This document shows, piece after piece, positions 27,522 to 36,883 of a DNA stretch of 64,000 nt. Numbering within the stretch: position 1 is the first letter of the stretch; each line of letters starts with the position of its first letter. The translations under genes were made by a program, and so were the position numbers. Origin of the DNA: Sulfurovum sp. (GTDB lineage Bacteria > Campylobacterota > Campylobacteria > Campylobacterales > Sulfurovaceae); the NCBI GenBank assembly GCA_027081115.1, contig JALWLD010000054.1, positions 61,375 to 125,374 on the forward strand, written 5' to 3'. The notes under the pieces were generated by a model, which did no database searches, was not told where the DNA came from, and worked only from the letters and a program-made list of their open reading frames with translations.

Positions 27522-28195
27522 TGATACCTGAAGAGTACTTTAACCGACAGATACAGCTTTGGGGTGAAGCTACACAAAAATCTTTACAAGATAAAAAAAT
27601 AGCTATTATCGGTGCAGGGGGACTTGGTTCTACACTTGCTCTAGCATTGGGAACTTCAGGTATCGGTGAAATTCACATGGTAGATTTTGATACGGTTTCT
27701 TATCATAATATCCACAGACAAATCGCATTTACTCTTGAAGATGAGAGTAAGAATAAAGCCAAAGCAGTGGTAGCACTTATAAAAAGTAAAAATCCTTTTG
27801 TGAAAACTCTTGCCTTTGATATGCCTTTTGATGATTTTAAAGAGATGGGTAACCGTTATGATCTCATTTTGGATGCCACAGACAATCTTCCTGTAAGAGG
27901 AGAGATAGACAAGTATGCCAAAGAGAACACTATCCCTTGGATCTATGCTTCAGTAGAGGAGTTTAACGGACAGGTCTGTTTCTTTGATGAGGCCAATTTT
28001 CAAGTTTTTAATATTTCTGACCATAAGCCAGGAGGTATTGCTGCACCTATTGTTATGCATATTGGTTCCCTGCAGGCAAACCTTGCATTGCGATACTTGG
28101 CAGGCTTGAGTGTAGTAAAAGACAAACTCTATTATCTCTACTTTAATGAAGAGGGTGAACTTATGACACAAAAATTTGGTATGCCAAAAGTATAA
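27518..28195 (+). CDS. ThiF/MoeB-fold adenylate-forming protein without zinc site
   Basis: 225 residues. Nucleotide-binding GAGGLGSTLALALG (32-45), HNIHRQIAF with the Arg finger, and DLILDATDNLPVR, the E1-like core. MoeB and ThiF carry two CxxC zinc pairs and a catalytic Cys; this protein has a single cysteine (GQVCFF), so a sulfur-carrier cysteine role is doubtful. It could adenylate a small protein or another acid. It overlaps the degenerate nitrilase gene by 4 nt (ATGA). The N-terminal YFNRQIQLWGEATQ resembles the E1 start. Confidence 0.8.
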   Translation: MMIPEEYFNRQIQLWGEATQKSLQDKKIAIIGAGGLGSTLALALGTSGIGEIHMVDFDTVSYHNIHRQIAFTLEDESKNKAKAVVALIKSKNPFVKTLAFDMPFDDFKEMGNRYDLILDATDNLPVRGEIDKYAKENTIPWIYASVEEFNGQVCFFDEANFQVFNISDHKPGGIAAPIVMHIGSLQANLALRYLAGLSVVKDKLYYLYFNEEGELMTQKFGMPKV

Positions 28196-28240
28196 TTATA
28201 GATAATAGTGTTAAAATAATAAAAAATTAGGAGAATCTCT

Positions 28241-28591
28241 ATGAAATTAAAAATATTACTTTTTTCAGCAACAGCTCTGTTCTTTGCAGGCTGTACACAA
28301 GAGACACAAAACTCATTAAGCCGTTCCCTACAGAATTGGACAGGTACGAATGGTGTACTTGAGGTATTTGCTGGAGACAAATTGGTACATAAGTTTCTAA
28401 AGATCGATAAGGTATCTACTGCCTATGGAAGCAATGATGGGAAAATGAGACCATACCGTTATGGTTATGGGATTGATGATCTTAATTTAAATGGTGAAGT
28501 GGACCCGGGTGAGAAAAAAGTCTATTTTGAATTTTCTGACTATTCAACATCTTATATCTTTTTTGAACGAAATACAAAAATCAATAAATAA
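28241..28591 (+). CDS. Small predicted lipoprotein
   Basis: 116 residues. Signal peptide with lipobox FAGC, Cys18. The mature part carries RSLQNWTGTNGVLEVFAGDK, a Tyr/Arg-rich loop (MRPYRYGYGID) and an acidic LNLNGEVDPGEKKVYFEF, a calcium-loop-like stretch. TAGGAGA is the Shine-Dalgarno and TAAAAT (28212-28217) the -10. Not recognised beyond hypothetical lipoprotein. Confidence 0.75.
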   Translation: MKLKILLFSATALFFAGCTQETQNSLSRSLQNWTGTNGVLEVFAGDKLVHKFLKIDKVSTAYGSNDGKMRPYRYGYGIDDLNLNGEVDPGEKKVYFEFSDYSTSYIFFERNTKINK

Positions 28592-28604
28592 AAGAAGGAA
28601 GAAA

Positions 28605-28994
28605 ATGAAATTTATTTCAACAAAAGAAGCACCACAAGCAATAGGTCCATATTCTCAGGCTATTGAAGCAAATGGATTTATCTATACTTCTGGTCAGATT
28701 GCTTTAAAATCAGATGGCAGTATGGAAACAAGAGATGTTGAACACCAGACACATCAAGTGATGAAAAATCTTTTTTATGTACTTGAAGCGTCTGGTGCAC
28801 ACTTTAATGATGTTATCAAAACAACTATATATTTAGCTGATATGGATGATTTTAATACAGTCAATAATGTATATGCACACTACTTTGGATCTCATAAACC
28901 AGCCCGTAGTACAATTGCAGTGAAGACATTACCTAAAAATGCATTGGTTGAGATAGAATGTATAGCTCTTGCTGGAGCAGATTATACTTTTTAA
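28605..28994 (+). CDS. ridA: RidA family enamine/imine deaminase
   Basis: 129 residues from the ATG at 28605 (GAAGGAAGAAA Shine-Dalgarno); longer in-frame versions run into the upstream lipoprotein gene and are rejected. Hydrolyses reactive 2-aminoacrylate and related enamines made by PLP enzymes such as MetY. IGPYSQAIEANGFIYTSGQI, R101 in KPARSTIAV and NALVEIECIA are family marks. Confidence 0.95.
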   Translation: MKFISTKEAPQAIGPYSQAIEANGFIYTSGQIALKSDGSMETRDVEHQTHQVMKNLFYVLEASGAHFNDVIKTTIYLADMDDFNTVNNVYAHYFGSHKPARSTIAVKTLPKNALVEIECIALAGADYTF

Positions 28995-29047
28995 GCTAAT
29001 TCTTAAAATAGTAGGAGAGTTTAAAATTAGATTAAAATAGTTTTGGG

Positions 29048-29053
29048 TATAAT
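29048..29053 (+). promoter_or_regulatory. -10 element for rplU-rpmA
   Basis: Extended GGGTATAAT followed by CACGAA; 41 nt upstream of rplU. Confidence 0.65.
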
Positions 29054-29094
29054 CACGAACTTTTTAAAAATACATAGATAGTAAAGGGTTTGCA

Positions 29095-29400
29095 ATGTAC
29101 GCAATCATTAAAGCAAGTGGTCAACAATTCAAAGTTCAAGAGGGTGATATCATCTGTTTTGACAACATGAATCTTGAACCAAAAGCAGCAGTAGAATTCA
29201 AAGAGGTTCTTGCTGTAGACAACGGTGAATTAACTGTAGGTACTCCATTCGTAGAGGGTGCTGTAGTTAAAGGTGAAGTGATCAATGAAGGTAGAGATAA
29301 AAAAGTTATCATCTACAAGAAAAGAAGAAGAAAAGATTCAAAACTTAAAAGAGGTTTCAGAAGAGACTTTACTAGAGTTAGAATTACAAAAATCGCATAA
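29095..29400 (+). CDS. rplU: 50S ribosomal protein L21
   Basis: 101 residues, normal length. Starts [18 protein letters not shown] and has the basic [17 protein letters not shown] loop that contacts 23S rRNA. First of the rplU-rpmA pair, with L27 18 nt downstream. Confidence 0.98.
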   Translation: MYAIIKASGQQFKVQEGDIICFDNMNLEPKAAVEFKEVLAVDNGELTVGTPFVEGAVVKGEVINEGRDKKVIIYKKRRRKDSKLKRGFRRDFTRVRITKIA

Positions 29401-29418
29401 TTATAGAAGGAGCACAGT

Positions 29419-29673
29419 ATGGCACACAAGAAAGGTCAAGGATCTACTCAGAATAACCGTGATTCAGCTGGACGTCGTTTAGGCGTTAAGAAATTTGGTG
29501 GTGAGGCAGTTATCCCTGGTAATATCATCATTAGACAAAGAGGAACTAAAGTTCACCCAGGTAATGGTGTAGGAATGGGTAAAGACCATACTATATTTGC
29601 ACTTGTTGAAGGTGTAGTTAAATTTGAAAACAGATCTGCTAGTCAGAAGAAAGTTTCAGTAGTACCTGCATAA
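29419..29673 (+). CDS. rpmA: 50S ribosomal protein L27
   Basis: 84 residues. [20 protein letters not shown] at the N-terminus, which reaches the peptidyl-transferase centre, then [12 protein letters not shown] and [20 protein letters not shown]. No N-terminal cleavage extension as in Firmicutes. AAGGAG upstream. Confidence 0.98.
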   Translation: MAHKKGQGSTQNNRDSAGRRLGVKKFGGEAVIPGNIIIRQRGTKVHPGNGVGMGKDHTIFALVEGVVKFENRSASQKKVSVVPA

Positions 29674-29681
29674 AATATTTT

Positions 29682-29704
29682 TACTCCAACGTTATGTTGG
29701 AGTA
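29682..29704. terminator. Hairpin between convergent rpmA and a lipoprotein gene
   Basis: Nine-bp stem TACTCCAAC/GTTGGAGTA with loop GTTAT, nine bases after the rpmA stop. A T-run precedes it on the plus strand; none follows, so efficiency is uncertain. It could serve both directions. Confidence 0.5.
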
Positions 29705-29780
29705 GACTTACATATATTTATTCCCCAAACATATATTTTCATTTACCTTTATTACTTTAAAGTATTACCTATTTCAGGTA

Positions 29781-30056
29781 TCAATATTCGGCATAGGTTC
29801 GTCCTTCACAGTTACGTCTTCCTTCCCACCAACCTTCATTGTAGTCAAAGTCGTTGTTAAAGAGTTCATGGTTTTTCTTATACGTCTCTGTTGCGGTAAT
29901 ACAACCATCATGAGCACCTTGTTTGAAAGTGTCTGATTTCTGGCTTAAGTCTAGAGGTCTGTAAGGTTGAGGGGAACTTTTACTACTGCTGCTGCAGGCA
30001 GTAAAGAGTAGTGTAGCAGAGATAAAAAAAAGTGTATGCATTTTTTTGTTAAACAT
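29781..30056 (-). CDS. Small predicted lipoprotein
   Basis: 91 residues. Lipobox FTAC, Cys21, then a Ser-rich linker SSSSKSS. The mature part has two cysteines (DGCITATETY, RRNCEGRTY) that could form a disulfide, and a motif GWWEGRRNCEGR. It is transcribed against its neighbours, in a place where C. jejuni runs rpmA straight into obgE. Not recognised. Confidence 0.7.
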   Translation of the reverse strand: MFNKKMHTLFFISATLLFTACSSSSKSSPQPYRPLDLSQKSDTFKQGAHDGCITATETYKKNHELFNNDFDYNEGWWEGRRNCEGRTYAEY

Positions 30057-30119
30057 GAATGCTCTCCTGGTTTTGGGAAGTATAGAGATAAATTATATCA
30101 ATAATTTCCCTAATTTAGA

Positions 30120-30125
30120 TATAAT
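30120..30125 (+). promoter_or_regulatory. -10 element for obgE operon
   Basis: TATAAT followed by TCCGTAATT; about 52 nt before the obgE ATG. Confidence 0.5.
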
Positions 30126-30177
30126 TCCGTAATTCATAGCCACATATGGTGGTTTTTTTAGATTAAAAGGTTTAGAT

Positions 30178-31296
30178 ATGTTCGTAGATAGTGTAGAACT
30201 GATGATAGCATCAGGAAAAGGTGGTGCGGGTGCCATCTCTTTTTGGACAGAAAAATTTGTAGCTAATGGTGGTCCTGATGGAGGAGATGGTGGTCGTGGT
30301 GGCAACATCTACTTTAAAGTAGATAACAATACCGATACGCTTTCCGCTCTCCGTGGTAGACGTTCGATCAAAGCAGAGAATGGACGTCCTGGAGAAGGAC
30401 GTAAGTGTTATGGAAGAAAAGGACAAGATACAATTATCACTGTACCTCCAGGCACACAAGTGGTCGATATGGAAACAGGAGAAGAGTTACTGGATCTTGT
30501 AAATGAAGGTGAGACTATACTCTTTTTAGAAGGTGGAAAAGGTGGACTTGGAAACATGCACTTCAAATCTTCTTCTAACCAAAGACCAACCTATGCCCAA
30601 CCGGGTCTTCCTGGTATTACCAAGCAGATTAGACTTGAAATGAAACTTATTGCAGATGTAGGTCTTGTTGGTTATCCAAATGTAGGAAAGTCTACATTGA
30701 TCTCTACCCTTTCAAACGCTAGACCACAAGTGGCTAATTATGAGTTTACAACACTGACACCCAAACTTGGGGTTGTGCTTATAGGTGAGTATGACTCTTT
30801 TATGATGGCAGACATCCCTGGAATTATTGAAGGGGCAAGTGATGGTAGAGGTTTAGGATTAGAGTTTCTTAAGCATATTGAGAGAACCAAGACACTACTA
30901 CTTCTCATTGATGCAGCAAACTATAGAGAGATGAAGTATCAGTATGAAACACTGCTGATTGAACTACAGCGTTACTCGGAAACACTGGCAACAAGAAAGC
31001 ATGCCGTTGCTATTACAAAAATTGATTCACTTTCAGAAGATGAAGTTAATCGTTTAACTGAAACTTTTTTAGTAGATATCCAATTGGAAGCGAATAAAAC
31101 ACTCTCTAAGTATAAAGCAGATGAAAAGTATATCTCTTACGGATTTGAAAAAGATTTTGGAGAGAAGTTACCAGAAGAGAAGCCATTGTTTGTATTGCCT
31201 ATCTCTTCTGTAGCACACCTCAATACAGAAGCACTGCGCTATGCTCTGAGCGACTTTGTTAAAAACGTAAAAGAAGAAGAGAACGAGGAAAACTAG
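30178..31296 (+). CDS. obgE: Obg family GTPase
   Basis: Ribosome-associated GTPase essential for 50S assembly. 372 residues. Glycine-rich Obg domain (1-158: [27 protein letters not shown]), then G1 GYPNVGKS at about 165-172, switch with [10 protein letters not shown]3 [10 protein letters not shown]4 TKID. It starts the obgE-proB-fmt-birA-parA-parB run. Confidence 0.97.
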   Translation: MFVDSVELMIASGKGGAGAISFWTEKFVANGGPDGGDGGRGGNIYFKVDNNTDTLSALRGRRSIKAENGRPGEGRKCYGRKGQDTIITVPPGTQVVDMETGEELLDLVNEGETILFLEGGKGGLGNMHFKSSSNQRPTYAQPGLPGITKQIRLEMKLIADVGLVGYPNVGKSTLISTLSNARPQVANYEFTTLTPKLGVVLIGEYDSFMMADIPGIIEGASDGRGLGLEFLKHIERTKTLLLLIDAANYREMKYQYETLLIELQRYSETLATRKHAVAITKIDSLSEDEVNRLTETFLVDIQLEANKTLSKYKADEKYISYGFEKDFGEKLPEEKPLFVLPISSVAHLNTEALRYALSDFVKNVKEEENEEN

Positions 31297-32054
31297 TGAG
31301 AATAGTCATAAAAGTAGGTTCTCATGTATTGACCGAGGGTGGTTCCATAGCCAAAGAGCGTATGTTCTCCTTGGTTGAACTTGTTGCAGATCTTAAAAAG
31401 AATGCCTATGAAGTGATACTGGTCTCTTCGGGTGCAGTTGCTGCGGGGTATACGCAATTGAAACTTGATCGGTCTTCGGTTGCCAATAAACAGGCACTTG
31501 CAGCTATTGGACAGCCTTTTTTACTTAAGATGTATCAGGAAAAGTTTGCACACTTTGATCTTTTATGTTCACAAGTACTTTTTTCTGCCGATGTTTTTGA
31601 TTCTGAAAAACATATCACACATGCAAAAGTAGCTATAGATACTCTTTTGGAAAATGGAGTTGTGCCTATTATTAATGAAAACGATACGGTAAGTGTTGAA
31701 GAGTTGGTTTTTGGGGATAACGATAGACTTTCTGCACACGTAGCACACTATTTTGATGCCTCTATGTTGATTATACTTTCTGATATTGATGCCTTTTATG
31801 ACAAAGATCCCAACCAGTATGTAGATGCAAAAAGAAGGGCAGTTGTTCATGACATTTCAGAAGAAGAACTCAATGCTGTACATACCCCCAATAATGAATT
31901 TGCTACAGGCGGCATTGTCACGAAACTACAATCAGCTGATTTTCTTATGAAACATGGAAGAGAGATGTTTTTGGCTTCTGGTTTTGACCTTTCAGATGTG
32001 AGAGCATTTTTAATCGATCATAAGCATTGTGGTGGCACACTTTTTAAAGTATAA
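31296..32054 (+). CDS. proB: Glutamate 5-kinase, kinase domain only
   Basis: First step of proline synthesis. 252 residues; lacks the C-terminal PUA domain found in E. coli ProB (367 aa), as is usual in this phylum. [42 protein letters not shown] and [13 protein letters not shown] mark the amino-acid kinase fold. GTG start overlaps the obgE stop. proA and proC lie 17 kb away. Confidence 0.95.
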   Translation: MRIVIKVGSHVLTEGGSIAKERMFSLVELVADLKKNAYEVILVSSGAVAAGYTQLKLDRSSVANKQALAAIGQPFLLKMYQEKFAHFDLLCSQVLFSADVFDSEKHITHAKVAIDTLLENGVVPIINENDTVSVEELVFGDNDRLSAHVAHYFDASMLIILSDIDAFYDKDPNQYVDAKRRAVVHDISEEELNAVHTPNNEFATGGIVTKLQSADFLMKHGREMFLASGFDLSDVRAFLIDHKHCGGTLFKV

Positions 32055-32064
32055 AGAGAGAGAT

Positions 32065-32979
32065 ATGAAACAGAATATTGTCTACATGGGAACACCACAT
32101 TATGCAAAAGAGATTTTAGAAACACTGATAAATGCAGGAGATATGGAAGTCTCTTTGGTCTTTACACAGCCAGACAGACCTGTGGGACGAAAAAAACTCT
32201 TAACACCACCTCCTGTCAAAGTATTGGCAGAAGAAAACAGTATCAAAGTATTGCAACCTAACCGTCTCAGTGAAGAGGGAATGAAAGAGACTATAGAAGC
32301 TGCTAGACCTGATTTTATCATTGTTGCTGCTTTTGGTCAGATACTGCCAAAATCTATTTTAGATATTGCACCGTGTATTAATCTACATGCATCATTACTT
32401 CCACAATACAGAGGCGCCTCGCCAGTACAGCAGTCTCTGCTAAATGGAGATGAAAAGACAGGTGTAACCTCAATGCTTATGGAAGAGGGATTGGATACAG
32501 GGGATATTCTTGAAAAAATCGAATTTATGATTCCTCAAGAGATGAGGTTGCATGCCTTAATGCAGCAATTGACAGAGGATGCCTGCACATTAACCCTAAG
32601 TACCATTCGAAACTTTGAAAATATCACACCTCAAAAGCAAGATGAATCACTAGCAACACTCTGCAAAAAGATAAAAAAGAGTGATGGAGAGGTTGATTTT
32701 GAAAATGCTGCTGTTATCTATAACAAATATAGAGCTTTTGAAGGTTGGCCTGGTATTTTTACTTCCAACGGTACAAAGCTTGACGGGATTACGCTATTAG
32801 ATCCCACAAGTGCTAACAACGCGTATGAAATACTTGCATTTGAAGATACTGCTGTCATTGTAGGTTGCCAAAAAGGTGCTTTGAAAATAGAGATATTGCA
32901 ACCAGCTTCCAAAAAGGCGATGAGTGCCAAGGCTTACTGTGTAGGAAGAGGATTAAAAGTTGGACATAGAATCCTTTGA
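32065..32979 (+). CDS. fmt: Methionyl-tRNA formyltransferase
   Basis: Formylates initiator Met-tRNA. 304 residues from the ATG at 32065; a longer in-frame start would overlap proB by 26 nt and lacks a Shine-Dalgarno, while AGAGAGAT precedes this one. VYMGTPHYAKEIL, the formyl-folate site HASLLPQYRGASPVQ with Asn/His, and LDTGDIL with catalytic Asp. Confidence 0.96.
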   Translation: MKQNIVYMGTPHYAKEILETLINAGDMEVSLVFTQPDRPVGRKKLLTPPPVKVLAEENSIKVLQPNRLSEEGMKETIEAARPDFIIVAAFGQILPKSILDIAPCINLHASLLPQYRGASPVQQSLLNGDEKTGVTSMLMEEGLDTGDILEKIEFMIPQEMRLHALMQQLTEDACTLTLSTIRNFENITPQKQDESLATLCKKIKKSDGEVDFENAAVIYNKYRAFEGWPGIFTSNGTKLDGITLLDPTSANNAYEILAFEDTAVIVGCQKGALKIEILQPASKKAMSAKAYCVGRGLKVGHRIL

Positions 32980-33619
32980 GAGACTTCCCTCAACACAAAC
33001 CTATCTAATAGAAGCACTACAGTCTGGTAGATTAAAAGCTCCTGTAGCTGTACTTGCATTAGAACAAAATGCCGGTGTCGGTTCACGCGATAATCAATGG
33101 TCAGGAGGCAAAGGAAACTTTTTTGCTTCACTTGCAGTTAATCTGGATGATCTTCCTGATGATTTACTACTCTCTTCGGCCTCTATTTACTTCTCTTTTA
33201 TCATGAAGAAAACATTGGAGTACATGGGTGAAAAAGTATGGCTTAAATGGCCCAATGACTTTTATCTAAATGATGAAAAAGTAGGTGGTACAATTACCCG
33301 AAAAGTTCAAAATGTTCTGGTATGCGGTATTGGCATCAATTTAAAAAAATCTCAAAATGGCTACAGCTCCCTACAGTCCGATATAAGCCCTGAAAATCTT
33401 CTCAATAAGTACATCGAAACACTCTATGAATTTCCTGAATGGAAGCAGATATTTAGTGAATATCAGATAGAATTTGAATTAAGTAGAAGGTTTTCAACCC
33501 ATATGAAAACCGATAAAAATAGTCTGAAAAAGGCTGAAAAAACGAGTCTTGTAGATGCTGTGTTGTGTGGGGACGGCTCGTTGTTATTAGGGGGGAAGAG
33601 AGTGTATAGTTTAAGATGA
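32960..33619 (+). CDS. birA: Biotin--protein ligase, catalytic domain only
   Basis: Attaches biotin to the carboxylase carrier protein. 219 residues. Adenylate loop GVGSRDNQWSGGKGNFF, KWPNDFYLNDEKVGG with the biotin lysine, VCGIGINLK. No N-terminal helix-turn-helix, so it is not a repressor. TTG start at 32960, overlapping fmt by 20 nt. Shorter than average. Confidence 0.92.
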   Translation: MDIESFERLPSTQTYLIEALQSGRLKAPVAVLALEQNAGVGSRDNQWSGGKGNFFASLAVNLDDLPDDLLLSSASIYFSFIMKKTLEYMGEKVWLKWPNDFYLNDEKVGGTITRKVQNVLVCGIGINLKKSQNGYSSLQSDISPENLLNKYIETLYEFPEWKQIFSEYQIEFELSRRFSTHMKTDKNSLKKAEKTSLVDAVLCGDGSLLLGGKRVYSLR

Positions 33620-34401
33620 GTGAAGTAATCAGTATAGCCAACCAGAAGGGTGGTGTAGGAAAAACAACAACAGCTGTGAATTTAGCAGCATCATTGGCAG
33701 AAAAGGGTAAAAAAGTATTGCTTTTGGATATTGATCCTCAATCAAATGCAACAACTTCTCTTGGCTTTAGTCGTTCTGACTATGAATATAACATTTACCA
33801 TGTACTTATTGGCAATAAAAAGATCTCTGAAGTGGTACTTAAAACGGCCATTAAAAAACTCGACCTTGTTCCTTCCAATATTGGACTTGTCGGTATAGAA
33901 AAAGAATTTTATAACCCAAAAAAGAAAAATAGAGAGTTAGTACTTAAAGAGAGACTTAAAGAGGTCTCTAAAAAATATGATTTTATTATCATTGATTCTC
34001 CTCCGGCACTGGGCCCTATTACTATTAATGCATTGAGTTCTTCTGACTCTGTGATTATCCCTATACAGTGTGAATTTTTTGCATTGGAAGGTTTGGCTCA
34101 GTTGCTTAATACTGTCAGTCTATTAAAGAAAACGATCAATCCAAAATTGAAGATCAGAGGATTTCTTCCGACTATGTATTCGGGCCAAAATAATCTCTCA
34201 AAACAGGTATTGGCTGATTTGACACATCACTTTAAAGATAAACTTTTCCATGTAAAAAAAGGTAAAGAGTGTATTGTGGTACCACGTAATGTTAAAATTG
34301 CAGAGAGTCCAAGTTTTGGTAAACCTGTCACGGCATATGCTTCCAAGTCCAAGGGTTCTGTAGCCTATAGAGACCTTGCGACAGTGATAGCAAGAGGTTA
34401 A
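33616..34401 (+). CDS. parA: Chromosome-partitioning ATPase ParA (Soj)
   Basis: 261 residues. Deviant Walker A ANQKGGVGKTTTAVNLA, DIDPQSNATTSLG, and Walker B IIDSPPALGP. Forms gradients on the nucleoid that move ParB-parS. Start overlaps the birA stop. No N-terminal DNA-binding extension, so chromosomal type. Confidence 0.97.
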   Translation: MSEVISIANQKGGVGKTTTAVNLAASLAEKGKKVLLLDIDPQSNATTSLGFSRSDYEYNIYHVLIGNKKISEVVLKTAIKKLDLVPSNIGLVGIEKEFYNPKKKNRELVLKERLKEVSKKYDFIIIDSPPALGPITINALSSSDSVIIPIQCEFFALEGLAQLLNTVSLLKKTINPKLKIRGFLPTMYSGQNNLSKQVLADLTHHFKDKLFHVKKGKECIVVPRNVKIAESPSFGKPVTAYASKSKGSVAYRDLATVIARG

Positions 34402-34402
34402 A

Positions 34403-35269
34403 ATGGCACTGGGAAGAGGACTGGGAGACATACTCTCCGAAGTAGAAGAAGCATATAAAAAAGATCTCTCAGATATAGACAGCTTTGATCTTGAAGAGAG
34501 TGGTGCAAGAGTTGAAGAACTTCTTGTTGAGAGCATTACACCGAACCCTTTTCAGCCACGTAAACATTTTGACGAAGAAGCACTTAAAGAGCTTAGTGAG
34601 TCTGTTAAAAAGCATGGTCTCCTTCAGCCTATTGTAGTCATTGAAAAAGAGAATGGCTATCTTCTTATTGCGGGGGAGCGGCGTTTAAGAGCGCATAAAC
34701 TGGCAAAAATCCCTACAATTAAGGCTATAATAGCAGATGCTCATATTGATGAATTCAGAATGCGTGAACTTGCACTCATCGAAAATATTCAAAGAGAAAA
34801 CCTCAATGCTATTGAACTTGCAAATTCCTATGCCGAACTGATTGAAGTTCACAATATCACCCATGATGAACTCTCTTCAATCGTACATAAAAGCCGTTCA
34901 CAAATTACAAATACCATGCGTCTTTTGGCACTTAGTAGCTATGCAAAAGATAAACTCTCTTCTGGAAAAATCTCACAAGGACATGCCAAAGTACTGGTAG
35001 GACTTGATGAGAAAAAACAGAAGATCATCATCGACTCTGTCATTGGTCAAAAACTTTCTGTACGAGATGCGGAAAATATGGTCAAGAAATATAAAGCAAA
35101 TCCAAATACAAGATCTAAAAAAGAATCAATTTCTTTCTTGGAAAACTACAGTGAATCACTTGCCAAAGCACTGCCGTTCAAACATAAAATAAAATCAAAT
35201 AGTATTGAGATAAGCTTTGCTAATGAGAGTGATATTCAAAGCTTTTTAACCTTTCTGCAGAAACTCTAG
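34403..35269 (+). CDS. parB: Chromosome-partitioning protein ParB (Spo0J)
   Basis: 288 residues. N-terminal CTP-binding region with ITPNPFQPRKHF and GERRLRAHKLAKI, central HTH (SQITNTMRLLAL, SSGKISQGHAKVL), C-terminal dimer domain. Two bases after parA. I did not notice a consensus parS 16-mer in the window; a motif search would be needed to exclude one. Confidence 0.96.
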   Translation: MALGRGLGDILSEVEEAYKKDLSDIDSFDLEESGARVEELLVESITPNPFQPRKHFDEEALKELSESVKKHGLLQPIVVIEKENGYLLIAGERRLRAHKLAKIPTIKAIIADAHIDEFRMRELALIENIQRENLNAIELANSYAELIEVHNITHDELSSIVHKSRSQITNTMRLLALSSYAKDKLSSGKISQGHAKVLVGLDEKKQKIIIDSVIGQKLSVRDAENMVKKYKANPNTRSKKESISFLENYSESLAKALPFKHKIKSNSIEISFANESDIQSFLTFLQKL

Positions 35270-35311
35270 CAAAAACTCCAAATTTTAACCAACATCTCAT
35301 CTCCAAAATGG

Positions 35312-35317
35312 TAAAAT
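35312..35317 (+). promoter_or_regulatory. -10 element of the ATP synthase operon
   Basis: TAAAAT followed by AGCGCGAAATT; 26 nt before atpF'. GAGGAG (35332-35337) is the Shine-Dalgarno. Confidence 0.6.
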
Positions 35318-35343
35318 AGCGCGAAATTACATGAGGAGTTTTA

Positions 35344-35766
35344 ATGCTTGACATACATTTACCATTGATGTTGTTCGTTCTTGTATTGTTTCTGACTCTC
35401 TTGGTTGTTTTAAATAATATGCTGTTTCAGCCCTTGCTGAAATTTATGGATGACAGAGATGCCTCCATCGCAAAAGATTTAAAAGCAGCCAAAAGTCTCA
35501 GTGGTGACACAGATGAACTCAATGCTAAAGCAGAAGAAAATATTAGCAATGCTAAAAATGAAGCTGCAACAATTAGACAAAATGCCATTGATGCACAAAA
35601 AGCGGAAGCGGCTGAGAAAGTTGAAACTAAACAGAGTGAATTAGACAAAGAGTATGCAAAATTTGTTGAAACACTTACTGCGGAAAAAGAGAGCCTTAAA
35701 AAAGCCCTTCTTTCAGAAATGCCTCTTTTTAAAGAGAGCCTCAAAGCTAAGTTTAGCGAGCTATAG
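35344..35766 (+). CDS. atpF': ATP synthase subunit b'
   Basis: 140 residues: one N-terminal membrane helix (about 6-26, LMLFVLVLFLTLLVVLNNML), then a long charged coiled coil. With AtpF it forms a heterodimeric stator stalk, the arrangement of Campylobacterota and phototrophs. First gene of the operon; atpB and atpE (a and c) are not here. Confidence 0.93.
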   Translation: MLDIHLPLMLFVLVLFLTLLVVLNNMLFQPLLKFMDDRDASIAKDLKAAKSLSGDTDELNAKAEENISNAKNEAATIRQNAIDAQKAEAAEKVETKQSELDKEYAKFVETLTAEKESLKKALLSEMPLFKESLKAKFSEL

Positions 35767-35771
35767 GAAGG

Positions 35772-36329
35772 ATGAATATGAAAAAAATATTAGTATTGTC
35801 TTTGCTTATTGTACCTGCTGTACTTTTAGCAAGTTCGGGACACCATGATGGAGAGGCAACTCGTTACTTTCTTCAAACCGGTAGAGAAAACGATTTTTGG
35901 CCTAGAGTAGTAAACTTTACTATTTTTGCCTCAATTCTTTATTATCTATTAGCAAACCCGATCAAAGACTTTTTCACCAACAGAAAGTCAGGCATTGCAG
36001 ATCAGCTAAAAGAGATTGAATCAAAGCTTCAGGCAGCAAAAGATGCTGAGAAAGATGCTCAATCACGTTTAGAAGAGAGTGAGAAAAAAGCGAAGCTTAT
36101 CATAGAAGATGCAAAAAAAGAGGCAAAATTCCTAGCAGATAAAATGGCTGAGAACAATGCATCTGATCTTGAGATTATGGCAAAGCAGCTTGAAGAGAAA
36201 ATGGCACTTGAAGAGAAAAAATCTGTAAGAGATATGATTGATGAAGTCTTAACTGAAAACATCACTAATGATGATATTGCTATTGACGAAGCAAAAGTTG
36301 TTGATATTGTGGCAAAGAAGGTGGCATAG
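35772..36329 (+). CDS. atpF: ATP synthase subunit b
   Basis: 185 residues. Signal-like first helix (MKKILVLSLLIVPAVLLA), then a second membrane segment (about 45-65, RVVNFTIFASILYYLLANP) and a coiled-coil stalk. The extra leading segment is common in this phylum. Alternative ATG two codons in at 35778 is equally possible. Adjacent to atpH without a gap. Confidence 0.93.
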   Translation: MNMKKILVLSLLIVPAVLLASSGHHDGEATRYFLQTGRENDFWPRVVNFTIFASILYYLLANPIKDFFTNRKSGIADQLKEIESKLQAAKDAEKDAQSRLEESEKKAKLIIEDAKKEAKFLADKMAENNASDLEIMAKQLEEKMALEEKKSVRDMIDEVLTENITNDDIAIDEAKVVDIVAKKVA

Positions 36330-36857
36330 ATGGAAGAATTAATTGCTAAAAGATATGCAACGGCACTCTCTTCTGTTTCAAAAGATATCAAAGGTCTTTC
36401 AGATATCTTAAATGTTTTAACAGAAGCTATCAATGTGGAAGAAGTCAAAACAGCCTTGACCTCTCCTATTGTTGCAGCTGAAAAGAAGACAGAGATGATC
36501 CTTTCTACACTTGGTAAAGATGCAGATGCCACTTTGGTGAACTTCATCAAGATCCTAGGAGAGAACAAAAGACTTGATCTTATTCCAGCGATTGCAAAAG
36601 TGTTGAATGCAGAGTTACAAAAAGAGTCAAATGAGTATGAAGGCGTATTAAAAAGTTCGAAGGAACTTAGTAAAGAAGAGTTGGATAAGTTAGAGGCATC
36701 TCTTCAAAAATATACAGGTTCAACGATTAAATTGACACAGGAAAAAACAGATCTTGACGGCTTACGCGTTTCAGTTGATGATTTGGGTATTGAGGTTAAC
36801 TTCTCTAAGCAGAGAGTTAAAGAACAATTAATTGATTTCATTAAGAAATCACTATAA
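36330..36857 (+). CDS. atpH: ATP synthase subunit delta
   Basis: 175 residues. Joins the stator to F1. N-terminal six-helix domain beginning IAKRYATALSSV, then LVNFIKILGENKRLDLIPAI, and the C-terminal YTGSTIKLTQEKTD / LDGLRVSVDDLGIEVNFS. Complete. A TATAAT at 36853-36858 could be an internal promoter for atpA. Confidence 0.95.
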   Translation: MEELIAKRYATALSSVSKDIKGLSDILNVLTEAINVEEVKTALTSPIVAAEKKTEMILSTLGKDADATLVNFIKILGENKRLDLIPAIAKVLNAELQKESNEYEGVLKSSKELSKEELDKLEASLQKYTGSTIKLTQEKTDLDGLRVSVDDLGIEVNFSKQRVKEQLIDFIKKSL

Positions 36858-36883
36858 TAGTTATCTAAAGTAAAGGAGTATCA

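Noticed and set aside
28491..28994. Longer N-terminal form of RidA
   Set aside because: It would overlap the lipoprotein gene by about 100 nt in another frame; the ATG at 28605 has a strong Shine-Dalgarno and gives the standard length.
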